This document shows, piece by piece, positions 15,526 to 26,300 of a stretch of DNA of 47,452 bases. The translations under genes were made by a program, and so were the position numbers. The stretch is taken from positions 1 to 47,452 of IMG/VR virus record IMGVR_UViG_3300032177_000019; one strand, 5' to 3'. Below the pieces are notes generated by a model. That model had not been told where the DNA came from. It was given only the letters and a program-made list of their open reading frames with translations, and did not search any database. Source of the DNA: a virus. Each line of letters starts with the position of its first letter. Position 1 is the stretch's first letter.

Positions 15526-17499
15526 ATGGTAACAATAATAAGCGGTACACTCACATTAGTTCAGGCTTCGGGGATTGCCTCTAGGGCGCACGTAGAGCAA
15601 GGTGGAATAGTTGTTACTTCTAACACGCTATCTTCTTTCGAAGGCGGAAGTACTGCTACTACTATACAATCTTTTGATGGTTTTTCTAATTCTGCAAGAA
15701 TGCTATCTGCTTCTGGGGTAGAGCAGAAGGGAGAAATTCTTTCTTCTAATCCGTCTTCTACGGTGACGAATAATTTTATAATTTCCTATAATCCTACATT
15801 TTCTGGGGTAGCAACATTATTTAGAGTTATAGGAACTTCTGGTACAGTAGAGAAGTTTTTTGATCGTTCTCCTTTCTTTCATACCCCCAGCGAAGTAGAC
15901 GTTAATACCCTTAGAGATCTAATTGAGGTAGCTCCTTTCCTTCTTTATGGTAGTACCACTATAAACTCTTATGATTATACGCGACATATTTCATCTCAAA
16001 CGGCTATTATCGAGTCTGCGCAGCGTTTGGCTACTAGCGGTTCCGGGCATATAGTAACTAAATTACCTACGCTGAGCGGTTTGCCTTTTACACTTTCTGG
16101 TTCGGCAAGTATAACGGTACCTGATAATACTGCGCCGTATTTTGATCAGGCCATTCCTGCGGCTGGAAGTAGTTTTAACTCCCCTGCTACGCAAGTATCT
16201 TTCCACATAAAAGATTTAAGTTCCGCGGTGAGCCAGGGTAGCATTTACGTATGGGTGGACGGGTTAAACGTTGTGAGCGCCGGTACCGTTGTGACGGGAA
16301 CAACTTGGCCCACTATACAGAAGACTATATTTGATATTCACGATACGGGATTTGTTTTAACTAGGGGTACCGCCTTTACTCCTCAGTCCACAGTTACTGT
16401 GAGCGGTACGGCACAAGATTTAGCAGCAGTGGCTAATCCGTTTACTGGCCAATATAGGTTTAAGATTTGGGGATTAGCTAATATTTCTGGTAGTATCACA
16501 GGTTTGGCAGATGCAGACCCCCCGGTACTTACGCCTGTTTATCCGCAGAACGGGGACACCGATATCTCTCCCGACACCAATATATCTTGGACAGTGGTGG
16601 ACGCGGCCAGAGGAGTAGATCCAACTACCGTTAAGTTACATATAAACGGAGCTCTGAAAATAGACGGAGATACTAATATTACCGGAGGTACGCTAGCTCG
16701 TACTGGGGATGCGGTATCTGGATTTAGTTATACATATAACCCCACTAACTCTTTCTCTTATGGAAGTACGATCACGGGAACCCTATCTGGGGCAGACTTA
16801 GCGGGTAATAACACATCCAGTTCGTACTCCTTTAGAATCACGTCTTCGGATACACTCCTTATATCCAACTTCTTTATGAACTCGGGGGATACTCTTCCTC
16901 TAACTTCGGGCACGGTTATAAGTGTAGATGTTACAGACACTCTATACGGGGTTAATTCCTCTTCTAGTTATCTGACTATAAATGGGCAAACACCAATAGG
17001 TTTGACCACAAGTGTAATAACTAGCGGTATTCGTTTCTTAGTACCCGCCCAGCCAATCATTAATTTTGAAGAAGACTTAACCGTTTTTGTTCAAGGTGTC
17101 AATAACTATCCTGGTCCATTCCCAGTTACAAAGACCGCACAGTACCTACTACGCACTGGTTACGGAGTTACTTGGTATAATAGAGAATTAGATAACTATG
17201 AAAAAGTATTTCCGTTTATAACTAATATTCAAGTTCTTAGCGACATAAAGAATTTCTCTAAGAGAGCAGCCACTGGTTCTGTTTTCTATAGATTCCTTAC
17301 TGAGGATCAGCCCAAGGCTGATCTGTCCGCCTCTATAGTTTCTAATATACAGACGGCAGATCTACCCGCGGTTGTTGAGAGCGATAACCCATTCTTTGAG
17401 TACGGCAAGACTATAACGCTTGAAATACAAGCAACTGACTTGGAAGGAAATCAACTAGTATTTACGCATACGTTTACAATTGAACAAAGACCAAGTTAG
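15526..17499 (+). CDS. Ig-like multi-domain tail protein
   Basis: 657 residues. The first 110 residues contain two or more copies of the V-E-Q repeat shared with the 11831 gene (RAHVEQGGIVVTS, SGVEQKGEILSS). A middle part resembles a fibre body, then several Ig-like domains: APYFDQAIPAAGSSFNSPAT (about residue 205 on), PPVLTPVYPQNGDTDISPDT (about 330 on, with GVDPTTVKLHINGALK and a complete closing strand SADLAGNN..SSYSFRI), and a third near LLISNFFMNSGDTLP. The start ATG at 15526 has only a weak upstream AGAAG. Another ATG at 15510 is out of frame. Likely on the tail surface. Its complete Ig domain is the reference for calling the ends of the 8689 and 11831 products truncated. Confidence 0.65.
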   Translation: MVTIISGTLTLVQASGIASRAHVEQGGIVVTSNTLSSFEGGSTATTIQSFDGFSNSARMLSASGVEQKGEILSSNPSSTVTNNFIISYNPTFSGVATLFRVIGTSGTVEKFFDRSPFFHTPSEVDVNTLRDLIEVAPFLLYGSTTINSYDYTRHISSQTAIIESAQRLATSGSGHIVTKLPTLSGLPFTLSGSASITVPDNTAPYFDQAIPAAGSSFNSPATQVSFHIKDLSSAVSQGSIYVWVDGLNVVSAGTVVTGTTWPTIQKTIFDIHDTGFVLTRGTAFTPQSTVTVSGTAQDLAAVANPFTGQYRFKIWGLANISGSITGLADADPPVLTPVYPQNGDTDISPDTNISWTVVDAARGVDPTTVKLHINGALKIDGDTNITGGTLARTGDAVSGFSYTYNPTNSFSYGSTITGTLSGADLAGNNTSSSYSFRITSSDTLLISNFFMNSGDTLPLTSGTVISVDVTDTLYGVNSSSSYLTINGQTPIGLTTSVITSGIRFLVPAQPIINFEEDLTVFVQGVNNYPGPFPVTKTAQYLLRTGYGVTWYNRELDNYEKVFPFITNIQVLSDIKNFSKRAATGSVFYRFLTEDQPKADLSASIVSNIQTADLPAVVESDNPFFEYGKTITLEIQATDLEGNQLVFTHTFTIEQRPS

Positions 17500-17524
17500 A
17501 ATTTCTTAAGGAGGATATAATCTA

Positions 17525-19135
17525 ATGGTAGCTGTAAGTAGATTTGTGGAATTTTCGGTTACCTCCCAAACCTATGTTACTGGAGTGTCTACGGATGCTA
17601 CAGCTAAAGGTACCCGCGGTTATTTTCGCGGCACGGGACTAACTACCGGAAATGATGACTTTACCATTACTCTTAACTCTAATGACCAATTAGCAGTTGC
17701 TATTAATGGCGTTGGGCCCTTTACTATCACCCTGGCCTCTGGAACGGCGCTTGATCCCCGTTTTGTGGCCAGAGACATAACCTATAAGATTAATAGCGCG
17801 AGTTCGGACGCCTCGTTTGCATTCGCGCAGTGCGAATTTAGAAACGGTGGGTTGGTAGGGACTAACAGTTTTAACTCTTTCATAGTTAAGTCAGGAAAAT
17901 TAGGAAAAAATGCTAGTGGAAATACTGTTGCTATTACTTCTCCGGGCGGACGAGACGCACGAGCCACCCTGGGAATGGCTTCTTCTTCCGCAGCCGCAGG
18001 TCAGGACCAATCGGATTTAATAGCTTCTAGCTATACCGGTGCTGTCACTGTCTCTGGTGCTTACGGTGGGCAGTTTGACGACTTCTACACGGTAATGATC
18101 AGTAGTATAGAGACTGTCGGAACGGTTACACCCGGAGGTGGAAATACTTATAACGGTACAGCTACAGTCGGTGGCCTATATACAGGCGTGGCTGGAGATA
18201 GTTATACTGTAACTATAAGTACTACGGCTGGCTCTACGATGGGAGCCGGTTCGGGCAATGTGCCCACATTTACGGTAACCGACACTCCTGGCTCTGATGA
18301 TAATGCTAATCCAATAGAACTTCTATATCCCGGTGCTTGGTATGACATAGGTTCCCTCGGTGTACGGGCGAAGTTTACTGACGCGGTGTTTGGAAATGGC
18401 GATACGTTTGCTATTCAAGCCCTAACGGCCTCGGGTGGTACCGGTGCGGTAACAACTGCTAAGTATATCTGGTCTTCTACTTTAGAAGACTCGTCTAAGG
18501 CTTACGGTATTTCGGCTGTTACTACGTCTACAGTTGGTACACAGGTAGGAACTAAGGGCGTTACAATAGCATTTAGTAACTCCGGAACACTATCGGCGGG
18601 CGAGAGATTCCATATAATTTGCCGTGGTCCTCGTGCTACCAGTTCCAGTGTTACGCAGTTAAACTTCGGTAACGTCACCGTGTCTACAAACAGTGCTGTA
18701 AAGGTTGTCTGGTTCGAATTGATAAGTGGCGCGGTTTCTATGTCCACTGTGAAGTTTAGTTTACAGAATCACGGAACTTTTAGTCATCATAACGCTGGAA
18801 ATAACGATACCTACTTCCATTACGGAACAGTGGGCGGCGGACATAACGCAGCGGGGGCGGGCCCAACTACTAATAGTCAGGTAGCCTTCCCTGTAGATGC
18901 CACCGGTTTAGGAAAAGTTGTAGCCACGGATATTGACCAGGATATTCCACCTACCTATCTGTACGCAACGCAGAATAACCTAGCGGTTGTAAGTTCTGCG
19001 GACAGTTCACAGACGGTTGGTAATTATATGGGAGCTCTGGTCAGCGACTTTATCTTCTTAGCCATTCAGCTTGGCGCTAACGAAACAGGTGCAAACAGTA
19101 CAATGAATTACAGAATGTATTTTGATTTCCAGTAG
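17525..19135 (+). CDS. Tail structural protein with GxYTG repeats and DUF3383-like module
   Basis: 536 residues after a perfect AAGGAGG. The first third has the same module as the 7729 gene: NSNDQLAVAINGVGPFTITL, FVARDITYKINSA, a strand NSFIVKSG and a closing GRDARATLGM. The next section contains imperfect YTG-type repeats (SYTGAVTVSGAYGGQFDDF, then YNGTATVGGLYTGVAGDSYT), followed by a GVRAKFTDAVFGNGDTFAI strand typical of phage structural proteins. The C-terminal half is beta-rich and His/Gly-rich (TFSHHNAGNNDTYFHYGT). Likely a major tail or fibre component. It is the last structural gene before the second homing endonuclease insertion. Confidence 0.65.
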   Translation: MVAVSRFVEFSVTSQTYVTGVSTDATAKGTRGYFRGTGLTTGNDDFTITLNSNDQLAVAINGVGPFTITLASGTALDPRFVARDITYKINSASSDASFAFAQCEFRNGGLVGTNSFNSFIVKSGKLGKNASGNTVAITSPGGRDARATLGMASSSAAAGQDQSDLIASSYTGAVTVSGAYGGQFDDFYTVMISSIETVGTVTPGGGNTYNGTATVGGLYTGVAGDSYTVTISTTAGSTMGAGSGNVPTFTVTDTPGSDDNANPIELLYPGAWYDIGSLGVRAKFTDAVFGNGDTFAIQALTASGGTGAVTTAKYIWSSTLEDSSKAYGISAVTTSTVGTQVGTKGVTIAFSNSGTLSAGERFHIICRGPRATSSSVTQLNFGNVTVSTNSAVKVVWFELISGAVSMSTVKFSLQNHGTFSHHNAGNNDTYFHYGTVGGGHNAAGAGPTTNSQVAFPVDATGLGKVVATDIDQDIPPTYLYATQNNLAVVSSADSSQTVGNYMGALVSDFIFLAIQLGANETGANSTMNYRMYFDFQ

Positions 19136-19148
19136 GGGTTGATTTTAC

Positions 19149-19177
19149 TTGACATTTTCTCTTATTTATCCTATTAT
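19149..19177 (+). promoter_or_regulatory. Sigma70-like promoter for the second homing endonuclease
   Basis: TTGACA (19149-19154), an exact 17-base spacer, then TATTAT (19172-19177). The -35 matches the consensus and the -10 differs in one position. Predicted start of transcription is about 19184, inside the 5' arm of the hairpin at 19179-19201. In a one-way operon with almost no gaps, an internal promoter of this quality stands out. Confidence 0.75.
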
Positions 19178-19178
19178 T

Positions 19179-19201
19179 CCTTAGGGGGCACTGCCCTAAG
19201 G
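19179..19201 (+). promoter_or_regulatory. Hairpin overlapping the ribosome binding site of the endonuclease
   Basis: CCTTAGGG (19179-19186) and CCCTAAGG (19194-19201) form a perfect 8-bp stem with a 7-base loop. The 3' arm overlaps the Shine-Dalgarno AAGGAG (19198-19203) of the ATG at 19212. Read-through RNA from upstream can fold and hide the site. RNA started at about 19184 lacks most of the 5' arm and cannot. There is no following U run, so it is not an intrinsic terminator. Confidence 0.65.
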
Positions 19202-19211
19202 AGAAGAAGTG

Positions 19212-20015
19212 ATGCAGAGAAAAGATATACAGACAGAAGAGGTAGTCAGGTTCTATCAAAATGGGTTGATAGGGCGGGAGATCGCTGAGAAGTTAGGATG
19301 TTCTGTAACTCTGGTACAGCGGCGACTGACTAAAGCCGGAATAAAGATGCGGTCGTCTAACGACCGTATTACCATTCCTATTGATAAACACGTACTCGAA
19401 GAAATGTATTGGGTTAAGAAGATGCACCCTGTTGCAATTGGTAAAGTTTTTGGTGTACATAAAATGACAGTCACTAAAAAGATGCTTGAGTTTGGTATAC
19501 CTTTTAGAACAAAATCCCAAGCCCGCATAGGAAAGTTCAATCCGTTGTATGGGGTTGGGCATTCAGAAGAAACAAAAAATAAATTGTCTCAGCAATTTAT
19601 TGATGGACGAAGGAAGGTTTCTCTTCAAAACCAGTACGGTAATCCTACAAAGTATAAAGAGACTGTTTATAGGTCTTCGTGGGAAGCGGGGGTTGCTTTT
19701 TATTTGGATACCCGACTTATATCCTACGAATACGAGTATAGATCTTTTCCGTATCCGGCAGAGTATGGGCGTATTAGGAGTTATACCCCTGACTTCTATC
19801 TTCCCAACACCGATACCTATCTCGAAGTAAAGGGTGTGTTCCGCGAGAAGGATCTTTATAAGGTGAATAGCGTGATTGCAACACAGGGTATTAAGATAGA
19901 TTTTTGGGACGGGCCTAAATTAGTGGAGTTGGGGGTCATTAGTCCCGCCGGTAAGGTAATCATTGGTTTAGACGTCATTCACAAAGTTATAACTCCCTTA
20001 AAGGAAGACGAATAA
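19212..20015 (+). CDS. Homing endonuclease with PD-(D/E)XK-type nuclease domain
   Basis: 267 residues from the ATG at 19212 (a GTG at 19209 is also in frame, one codon earlier). Domain order: two helix-turn-helix-like segments (about residues 15-45 with GREIAEKLGCSVTLVQRRL, and 65-90 with PVAIGKVFGVHKMTVTKKML), a NUMOD3-type motif near 109 (FNPLYGVGHSEETKNKLS), and a nuclease from about 150. The nuclease shows SSWE, then YTPDFYLPNTDTYLEVKG near 191-206, which fits E...PD...ExK of the PD-(D/E)XK fold. DNA-binding repeats plus this nuclease indicate a mobile endonuclease rather than a restriction enzyme. Expression looks controlled by its own promoter and a hairpin. It shares one base with the next gene. 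Confidence 0.85.
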   Translation: MQRKDIQTEEVVRFYQNGLIGREIAEKLGCSVTLVQRRLTKAGIKMRSSNDRITIPIDKHVLEEMYWVKKMHPVAIGKVFGVHKMTVTKKMLEFGIPFRTKSQARIGKFNPLYGVGHSEETKNKLSQQFIDGRRKVSLQNQYGNPTKYKETVYRSSWEAGVAFYLDTRLISYEYEYRSFPYPAEYGRIRSYTPDFYLPNTDTYLEVKGVFREKDLYKVNSVIATQGIKIDFWDGPKLVELGVISPAGKVIIGLDVIHKVITPLKEDE

Positions 20016-20344
20016 TGTTTGTTGGCGAACGAGAAATAGTTATGTCTAAAGGTTGGATTGCTGAATATAAAGACGGCTCTGTCTTTTGTGAAGAGGACTG
20101 TCCTTGGAACAAACTACCTGATAAGAGAAACATAGCCCGACTTATCTTAAAATGGGAAGATAGGTTTTGGGAAATTACAGGTAAAGATAATTACACCGTA
20201 CCCTCAGTACGGGGTTATATCGACTCTCAAGGTTCGCAGGGAATTGATTCTAGAACCATAGGTTATTATGATACGGACAGTAAAGTTATACTACGTGTGT
20301 CTGAAGATACCGGAAGTATGAAATGGGAGCACGTGCCTTTTTAG
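20015..20344 (+). CDS. Hypothetical phage protein
   Basis: 109 residues if started at the ATG in the TAATG junction, which has AAAGGAAG upstream. A second in-frame ATG at 20042 begins MSKGWIAEYKDGSVFCEED, which looks like a natural N-terminus. The first nine residues may have been added when the endonuclease inserted. The sequence is globular, with a central DKRNIARLILKWEDRFWEI and a C-terminal beta part (SRTIGYYDTDSKVILRVSED, TGSMKWEHVPF). It resembles small hypothetical proteins common in phages. No function is known to me. It lies just upstream of the 2,220-residue protein. Confidence 0.65.
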   Translation: MFVGEREIVMSKGWIAEYKDGSVFCEEDCPWNKLPDKRNIARLILKWEDRFWEITGKDNYTVPSVRGYIDSQGSQGIDSRTIGYYDTDSKVILRVSEDTGSMKWEHVPF

Positions 20345-20364
20345 GCGGGAAAAGGAGAGTCTAA

Positions 20365-23300
20365 GTGGTTAAGTTTCTTTCCGGTTCGACGTACTCCGGA
20401 GAACGGATTAAAACGTGTACGTTCTGGCGGAGTGATCTAACCACTAATAAGACAAAGGACTATGCAGATATTTCCTCAACAGATGTTGGGGGAGGAAGCT
20501 GTGTGGCTAATGCCTTTTTCAAAAGAGAAGACATCTCCTGTTTTAATTCTGGAGATTGTAATAGTGAGGGTAAATGTCTTCCTTGTACTAAATATAAGTA
20601 CGGGGGTATGCAGTTAGGTATTAGCCATTCTCCCCCGCTAACTGTATTAAAAGAGTTTAATAAGGGCATAACGGATGATGACTTACGATCCCCTAATAAA
20701 CTGATTATTGGTAAAGAGATCGCCACACGTACTGACGCAGACCAGTTGCCATTTCACGTCGTCTTACGGAATATTCAGGCAGGTATCGCCAAGTGTTGCC
20801 ATTGGAGCGCGGGTAATGGCACTCCCAGTAAGTTTTACTTGGCGAAGATCATAAAAGGTAATGCTACTAAGACTTATATAGAGTATACAACTCTTCCTCA
20901 AGAAAAGGATAGCGCTGGTAATCCAGTAAAGGATAAAAATGGTAGAGTAATAGATCCGGTTATTCAGGAAGTAAAAACAGACGTTCCTGGTATTTATGTA
21001 ACTAATACGGCATTTGACGATAAGGTTGGCTCTTTCTTCCCCGTGGGCACGGTTGTGCTTGCAGGGTTTGAAGACCAGCCTTCTTTTTATTTGGAGCCTC
21101 GCACAGGGTTAATGAAACCGGGAGAGGATGTCATCTTTCTTGCTTCGGCCGCGGATAGTTATCTTACTAAGGCGAAAAAAACGGCCGTTAAGTGTACTCA
21201 GCCTACAATCGACGCTGTTAACGCGGCGCGTACGGCTAAAAATACAGCGGTAGCTTTACAAAATGAGGCAATAAATTATTATAACCAAACTCTTTTATCT
21301 AATGAGCCGGATTTAATTGCATCAGCCAAAGTAAAATCTGACTTGGCCACAGCCAATGCCGCTGCTGCCAGTGCTGCGTATACACAGGCCACAATTCTAG
21401 GTAATTCAGCTAATGTTACTATAGGAGATATTGTTAACGCCGAAGTAAGTGACGACATCACCGTAGCTGCTAAGGTCTTAGCCGATACACTAGATGCTTT
21501 AGCCGCACAAGTCACAATAACTGCTAACTGCGCCTCTGGTACAAGTGCGGGAAATACAGCCTCGATGATGGCTGGTAAACTGGTTATTCTTGCGCGCGCG
21601 ATGCGTTCTCTTGGCTATAAAGGGGCTAGCAAGTGTGAGCTTTTTTTTACCGCCGAAAACGTAGCAAAACAATGGAACGCCCCGACGGATGGAAGCCTTC
21701 CTTGTAATGGGGTTCGTACAGAGTGTCAATTTTATACGGGTCCCGTATGGGCCCACGCAACTGACGAAAAGTTGGAAGTAGGTAAGTCGATCATTGCCGA
21801 GCAGTTACAAGAATTGAGGTTTTATTCAGACGATTGGACTCGCTATACTGATCCTTTTACTACTTTTAGAAATAGATTTTCTACTCCTTATATTTGGGCG
21901 TTTAAAGAGTACTTGGATTCTGGGGGGACACCTGAGATAGGAGATATGGCTTTATATAAGCCAAAGTTATTGTTTTCCAAAATAGATACGACGTCTGCTG
22001 CCGTACAGTACGATACTGCCAGTATAGAGCGCGTATCCATCTCTGATTTTACTACTTTTGCAGTAGAGAAAACTAGGGCTTTGATTCAGCCGGGGTCTCC
22101 AAGTTTAGATAATAAAGATAAACCCCCCGCTTTTCCTACTGTTATAACTAGACCCGGGGAGCCTTCTGATGCGAGATTAAAAATAACTCATCCCCGTCTC
22201 GATAAGAAGACAGGACAGGAAGTCGTAGGTAAAACTGGTCCCTTTATTTTAAGAAACTGGAGCGAGAATAGAAACACAGCAACTCTATTCGGTACAGCTA
22301 CTCCCGGTGCTACCATTTTTTTGGTTAACGAGACTGCTTTACAGCGACGTTTTGAGTATAATGCTTTTTATGAGACCCAGAATACCTCGTTACCGGAATC
22401 GATTACTGGTATTCCTGGAGCACCTGATTTTTCTAGTGCTGAGGCGGTGGCGTCTTTAGTAGCGTTTATGACTGCATTAGAGGAAGAAAAATCTCTAAAT
22501 ACGAGTGAGGTCCCTAACCCTTTTGCTAAATTTTCAGCAGACTACTTATCCGGGCAGTGGGCGTCTATAAACGAAATAGGTTTAGTTTATAATGAAATAA
22601 ATAAAATCTATGCGTTTATATTTCTCTCTGATACTGCTATATTATTTGATTATACTCTTATAGACTTTAGACTCCTACACTCTGTGATCGCGCAAACAGT
22701 CTTTGAGGGCGAAGATTTTTCTATGTTTAGTGAGCCGGGTTCAACTAAACTAGGAGATGCTTCTAACGATACGGTGGCTAAAGGTTTCATAAGTGCTCAG
22801 GCTATACAAACGGTTGGGCGCGCTAAAGAAATTGTTAAACTTAGTTATGGTTATTATGCTTGGAGAGAAGTTAACCGTGGTCTAACTCTCGCTGCATCAA
22901 CGGGCACTGGGAATCCGGATGTGGTTTTGGAAAGTGAGGCTAATGCGTTTATATCCAGACAAGCATATCAAGTAGTTCAATATAGGAAAACTATTACTTT
23001 GGAGGACGGCTGGTACACTATAAATGACTGTGGCTATATTATGGTTCCGATACCGGATCTAAATGTACACAGAGTTCTTCCCCTCCCTAATGTGGTGGGC
23101 TCTTTGGTTGGTTTTCAGAATGTACTGACTAACTATGGTGGAAGGGGTTCTGTTGTAGCGCAGTGGGCTATAGAGTCGGCTTCTTTAAACATAAATGATA
23201 CAAAAAAGAATTTGCTTCAATACTATCGAGATACAGACGGGCGGGGTCTTCCAGCCAACTATGTTATTTTGGGCCCGGATACGAATTTTGAGCAAGCGTA

Positions 23301-26300
23301 CGGTCGCCCCGTTCCTGGACGCGACTCTATAGAGATAACGTTTACATTTCTTAGATCACAGACGTGCTCTCCGGCCGGGCTGCTCTCTGTACCGGAACTA
23401 GCAGAAGACGTAGTTGAACAGGATTTTTATAAGGAATTTTTTAGTCCTAGTCACCCTAGCGGAGACAAACCTTTTTGTGAGTACAAGCACGCTTTCTCTT
23501 TTGACGTAAAGGGTACTCTTACTGCCGGGGGTGTACGCGGCAGCGGGGAGTCCGTAGTGGCTATAACCAAGGAACAGCAGGAATATGTGTGGGTATTTGC
23601 TGATTCAGAAGGTAGACCTATAGGTAAGAAATATAGTAGACTACTGGTTATGTACTCCAACCTTTCCTGTATTTCTGTAGACATATTTTATCGTTGGAAG
23701 CAGTCTTGTATCCGTTACGCCCTTATGCCAGAGCTGTCTATCGCTATAGGTACGGCTGGTGGAACACTACTGGTTGCCCCAAGAGCTACGGTCAATCCCG
23801 CGGACTTACAGTTGGGCAGTAGGTATGCGGCTGGTTATTTGGGAGACAATACCTGTGACCGGACTCCTAGTTGTGGAGATCATGAACATGGGCAGTACGG
23901 GTCGGATCTTGCTGAGATAGAATACTCACATTTGGTTACACCTACTCAGACGGTGGGAGGTGAGACTATTCCAGCCGTTTATAAAATGTATTACCCCAGT
24001 GCGGGCCAGGTTCCTCCGGCGCCCATTTCTTCCGAGGCCGACGAGTTTCGTTATCCTGGAGATACTTGGCGTAAGCTTGTTGGTCCCGTGTGGTATCCGT
24101 ACACCGCGTGTGAAAATGCTAGGTACTACGCCAAGACCAACGCTGCTTTTGGAACAGACTCTACGGAACTTATAAATAAACCGCTTACGTCTCTTGCTGT
24201 GGGGCCGGTAATAACTTCTATAGAAGGCGAAGCTCTTAATACGGCTACCGGAAATAGACCTCCCGCGTCAGATGAGGCTTACAGAGGCATAGACCGTGTT
24301 ACAGCTGAGATTCTTGATACACACCCGTCTCTCCGCGCGTGCTCTAGTGAATATACGTATGGTAATTTAATAGCAGCGGGTCAGCCAGTTTTTGATGGGT
24401 ATGCTAGAAGGCGGGGGCAAATAGACTTGTTCTGGTACTCGGATCACGGGTTTGCTCCTCCTCCTTTTGGTAATTTTGGGCGTAATATGCTTATGTTTGA
24501 GGTTTCCGATAGAAGAGGGGATTACCTTGGTGACCCTCCGGACGGTGGGCAGGGGTTTAGGTGGATGCCTATTTTTCCTACGCGCGACAATATAGGTTCT
24601 AACATTGATATTCTAAGTGAGAGTTTGGAAGTGCAGCATTACCGACTGCAGTGTATGAATAATCCGGCCGGGGGAGGTACGGAGGGGATCACGAATACTC
24701 CACGTTATACACACAGAGCTCTGATCGAGAATAAGATAGGGGCTGTAGATTATCCGTACGTACCGTATTGGCCTAAATTTTTAGCAGACGCTTCGTTAGG
24801 GAAGGAGCCTGCGGGGCGTGCCGTCGATGCTGGTCCTATTTCTACGCAGTGGGCTTGGCGGGAGAAGGCTAAGCCTATTAAAAGAGGGCAGGCGGGATCG
24901 TCGATTATAAAAGGACTAGCTTTGGCGGCCCCAGATTATATTTTAGATCATCAAAGATTGGAAGTAAGTCTCAGACCTGCAGAGGGTGAGTATACTCTTA
25001 CATACGAGGGTCCTAAACATGATCAGTATGGGGCGCTTACTAAAAACGGTACACTTCGATTGGGAAGCGGGCCACCTAGAGAGATAATTATAGATTTCGC
25101 TAATCAGATATTTGGGTTAGCACCCATGATTGACACGGTTTATGATTTATCTCAGACGCTGGGGGGTTCTGCATTTCCTTGTATTCCCGGTACTCCTATA
25201 GATACTCCGAGTTTTGGAAAACCTTGTTCTTGTACAGGGGATATTACGGATCCACAATTTCAGAATGGGACGCAAATTCCGGCAATATTTACCCATTTAG
25301 ACAATAGGTCTACGTTAGGGTACTCAGGGCTTTATTCTGAAGAGACAATGAGCGCCCCTTTTGGCACAGATTTACCCCGTACAACAACCGCGGACCCCTC
25401 TGTTATGGGTAACTATTATATAAAGGGAATAGGTTTTAAATTGGATTACGATTTTATTCCCGTAACGGCTGTGAATCCTATGTCGGATTCTCGTGCTGTG
25501 GCTCAATACACTTGGAGTAGAACACCCCACGGTACCGCGTATCCTAACGAGGGTGGGGGTGTGGATGGTAGTTTTGGAACAGCGGAAACAAACACAGATG
25601 TCTATAAGTACGCTACCACTGGTAAAATTTTTACATCCGCCGTGGCTAGTGACGCTCTCGAAATAAGCAGTGTGTCTGGGGATATAGCTGCTTTTTTTCC
25701 CTCTCCTCTTTTAGCGCATACAGTACAAACAGAAAAAGATACTACAGGTCCTAAGACAACGCACCCTATTACTGTTTTAGGAATTTTACCCAGCGGTGAC
25801 CTTAAACTAAAGGGGCACACCCCTTGTACAGATATTGCGGCAGCCGGTAAAGGATATTCTAACGGCGAACCCGAACAAGTTGTTTTAAATATGACTTTTT
25901 TGCCGTATATGCGAATAACAAAAGTAACTATCTCTTTCGCTGCTGGTAAGGGTATGCAGGTACCCCGAGTTTCTTTAGGCGTAGTAGACCCTGTGAATAG
26001 AACGGGCAGTCTGCCTACCGTCAGAACTGCACGTGTTATTGGGGAAAGTATAGAAACGGCCACAGGTATGGATTTGGGTTTACGTGATTCCTCTCTTTAT
26101 TCACAAACAGCGCTAAATGAAGGAAGAACTATTTTTAGAGTAACCATTGTGCCCTCTTATCAGGACATGCCCTTCTGGAATCAATTTGGTCAGGAGTTTG
26201 AACTTATATTTGCGGACAGAGATAATGAACATTCTATGGGAATTATTGGTATCGCTCTAGAAGCGGCTATGGTTTCTACGGATGGAGCAGTTGAGATTAT

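Noticed and set aside
19179-19201. Hairpin read as a transcription terminator for the tail operon
   Set aside because: There is no U run after the stem, and the 3' arm overlaps a ribosome binding site, so a translational role fits better.
19212-20015. Restriction enzyme or transposase subunit (TnsA-like)
   Set aside because: The PD-(D/E)XK motif alone would allow it, but the NUMOD3 and HTH segments, the absence of a methyltransferase or other transposition genes, and the insertion between tail genes favour a homing endonuclease.
25602-26063. 153-codon open frame on the - strand
   Set aside because: It lies inside the 2,220-residue gene with no plausible ribosome binding site or neighbours on that strand.
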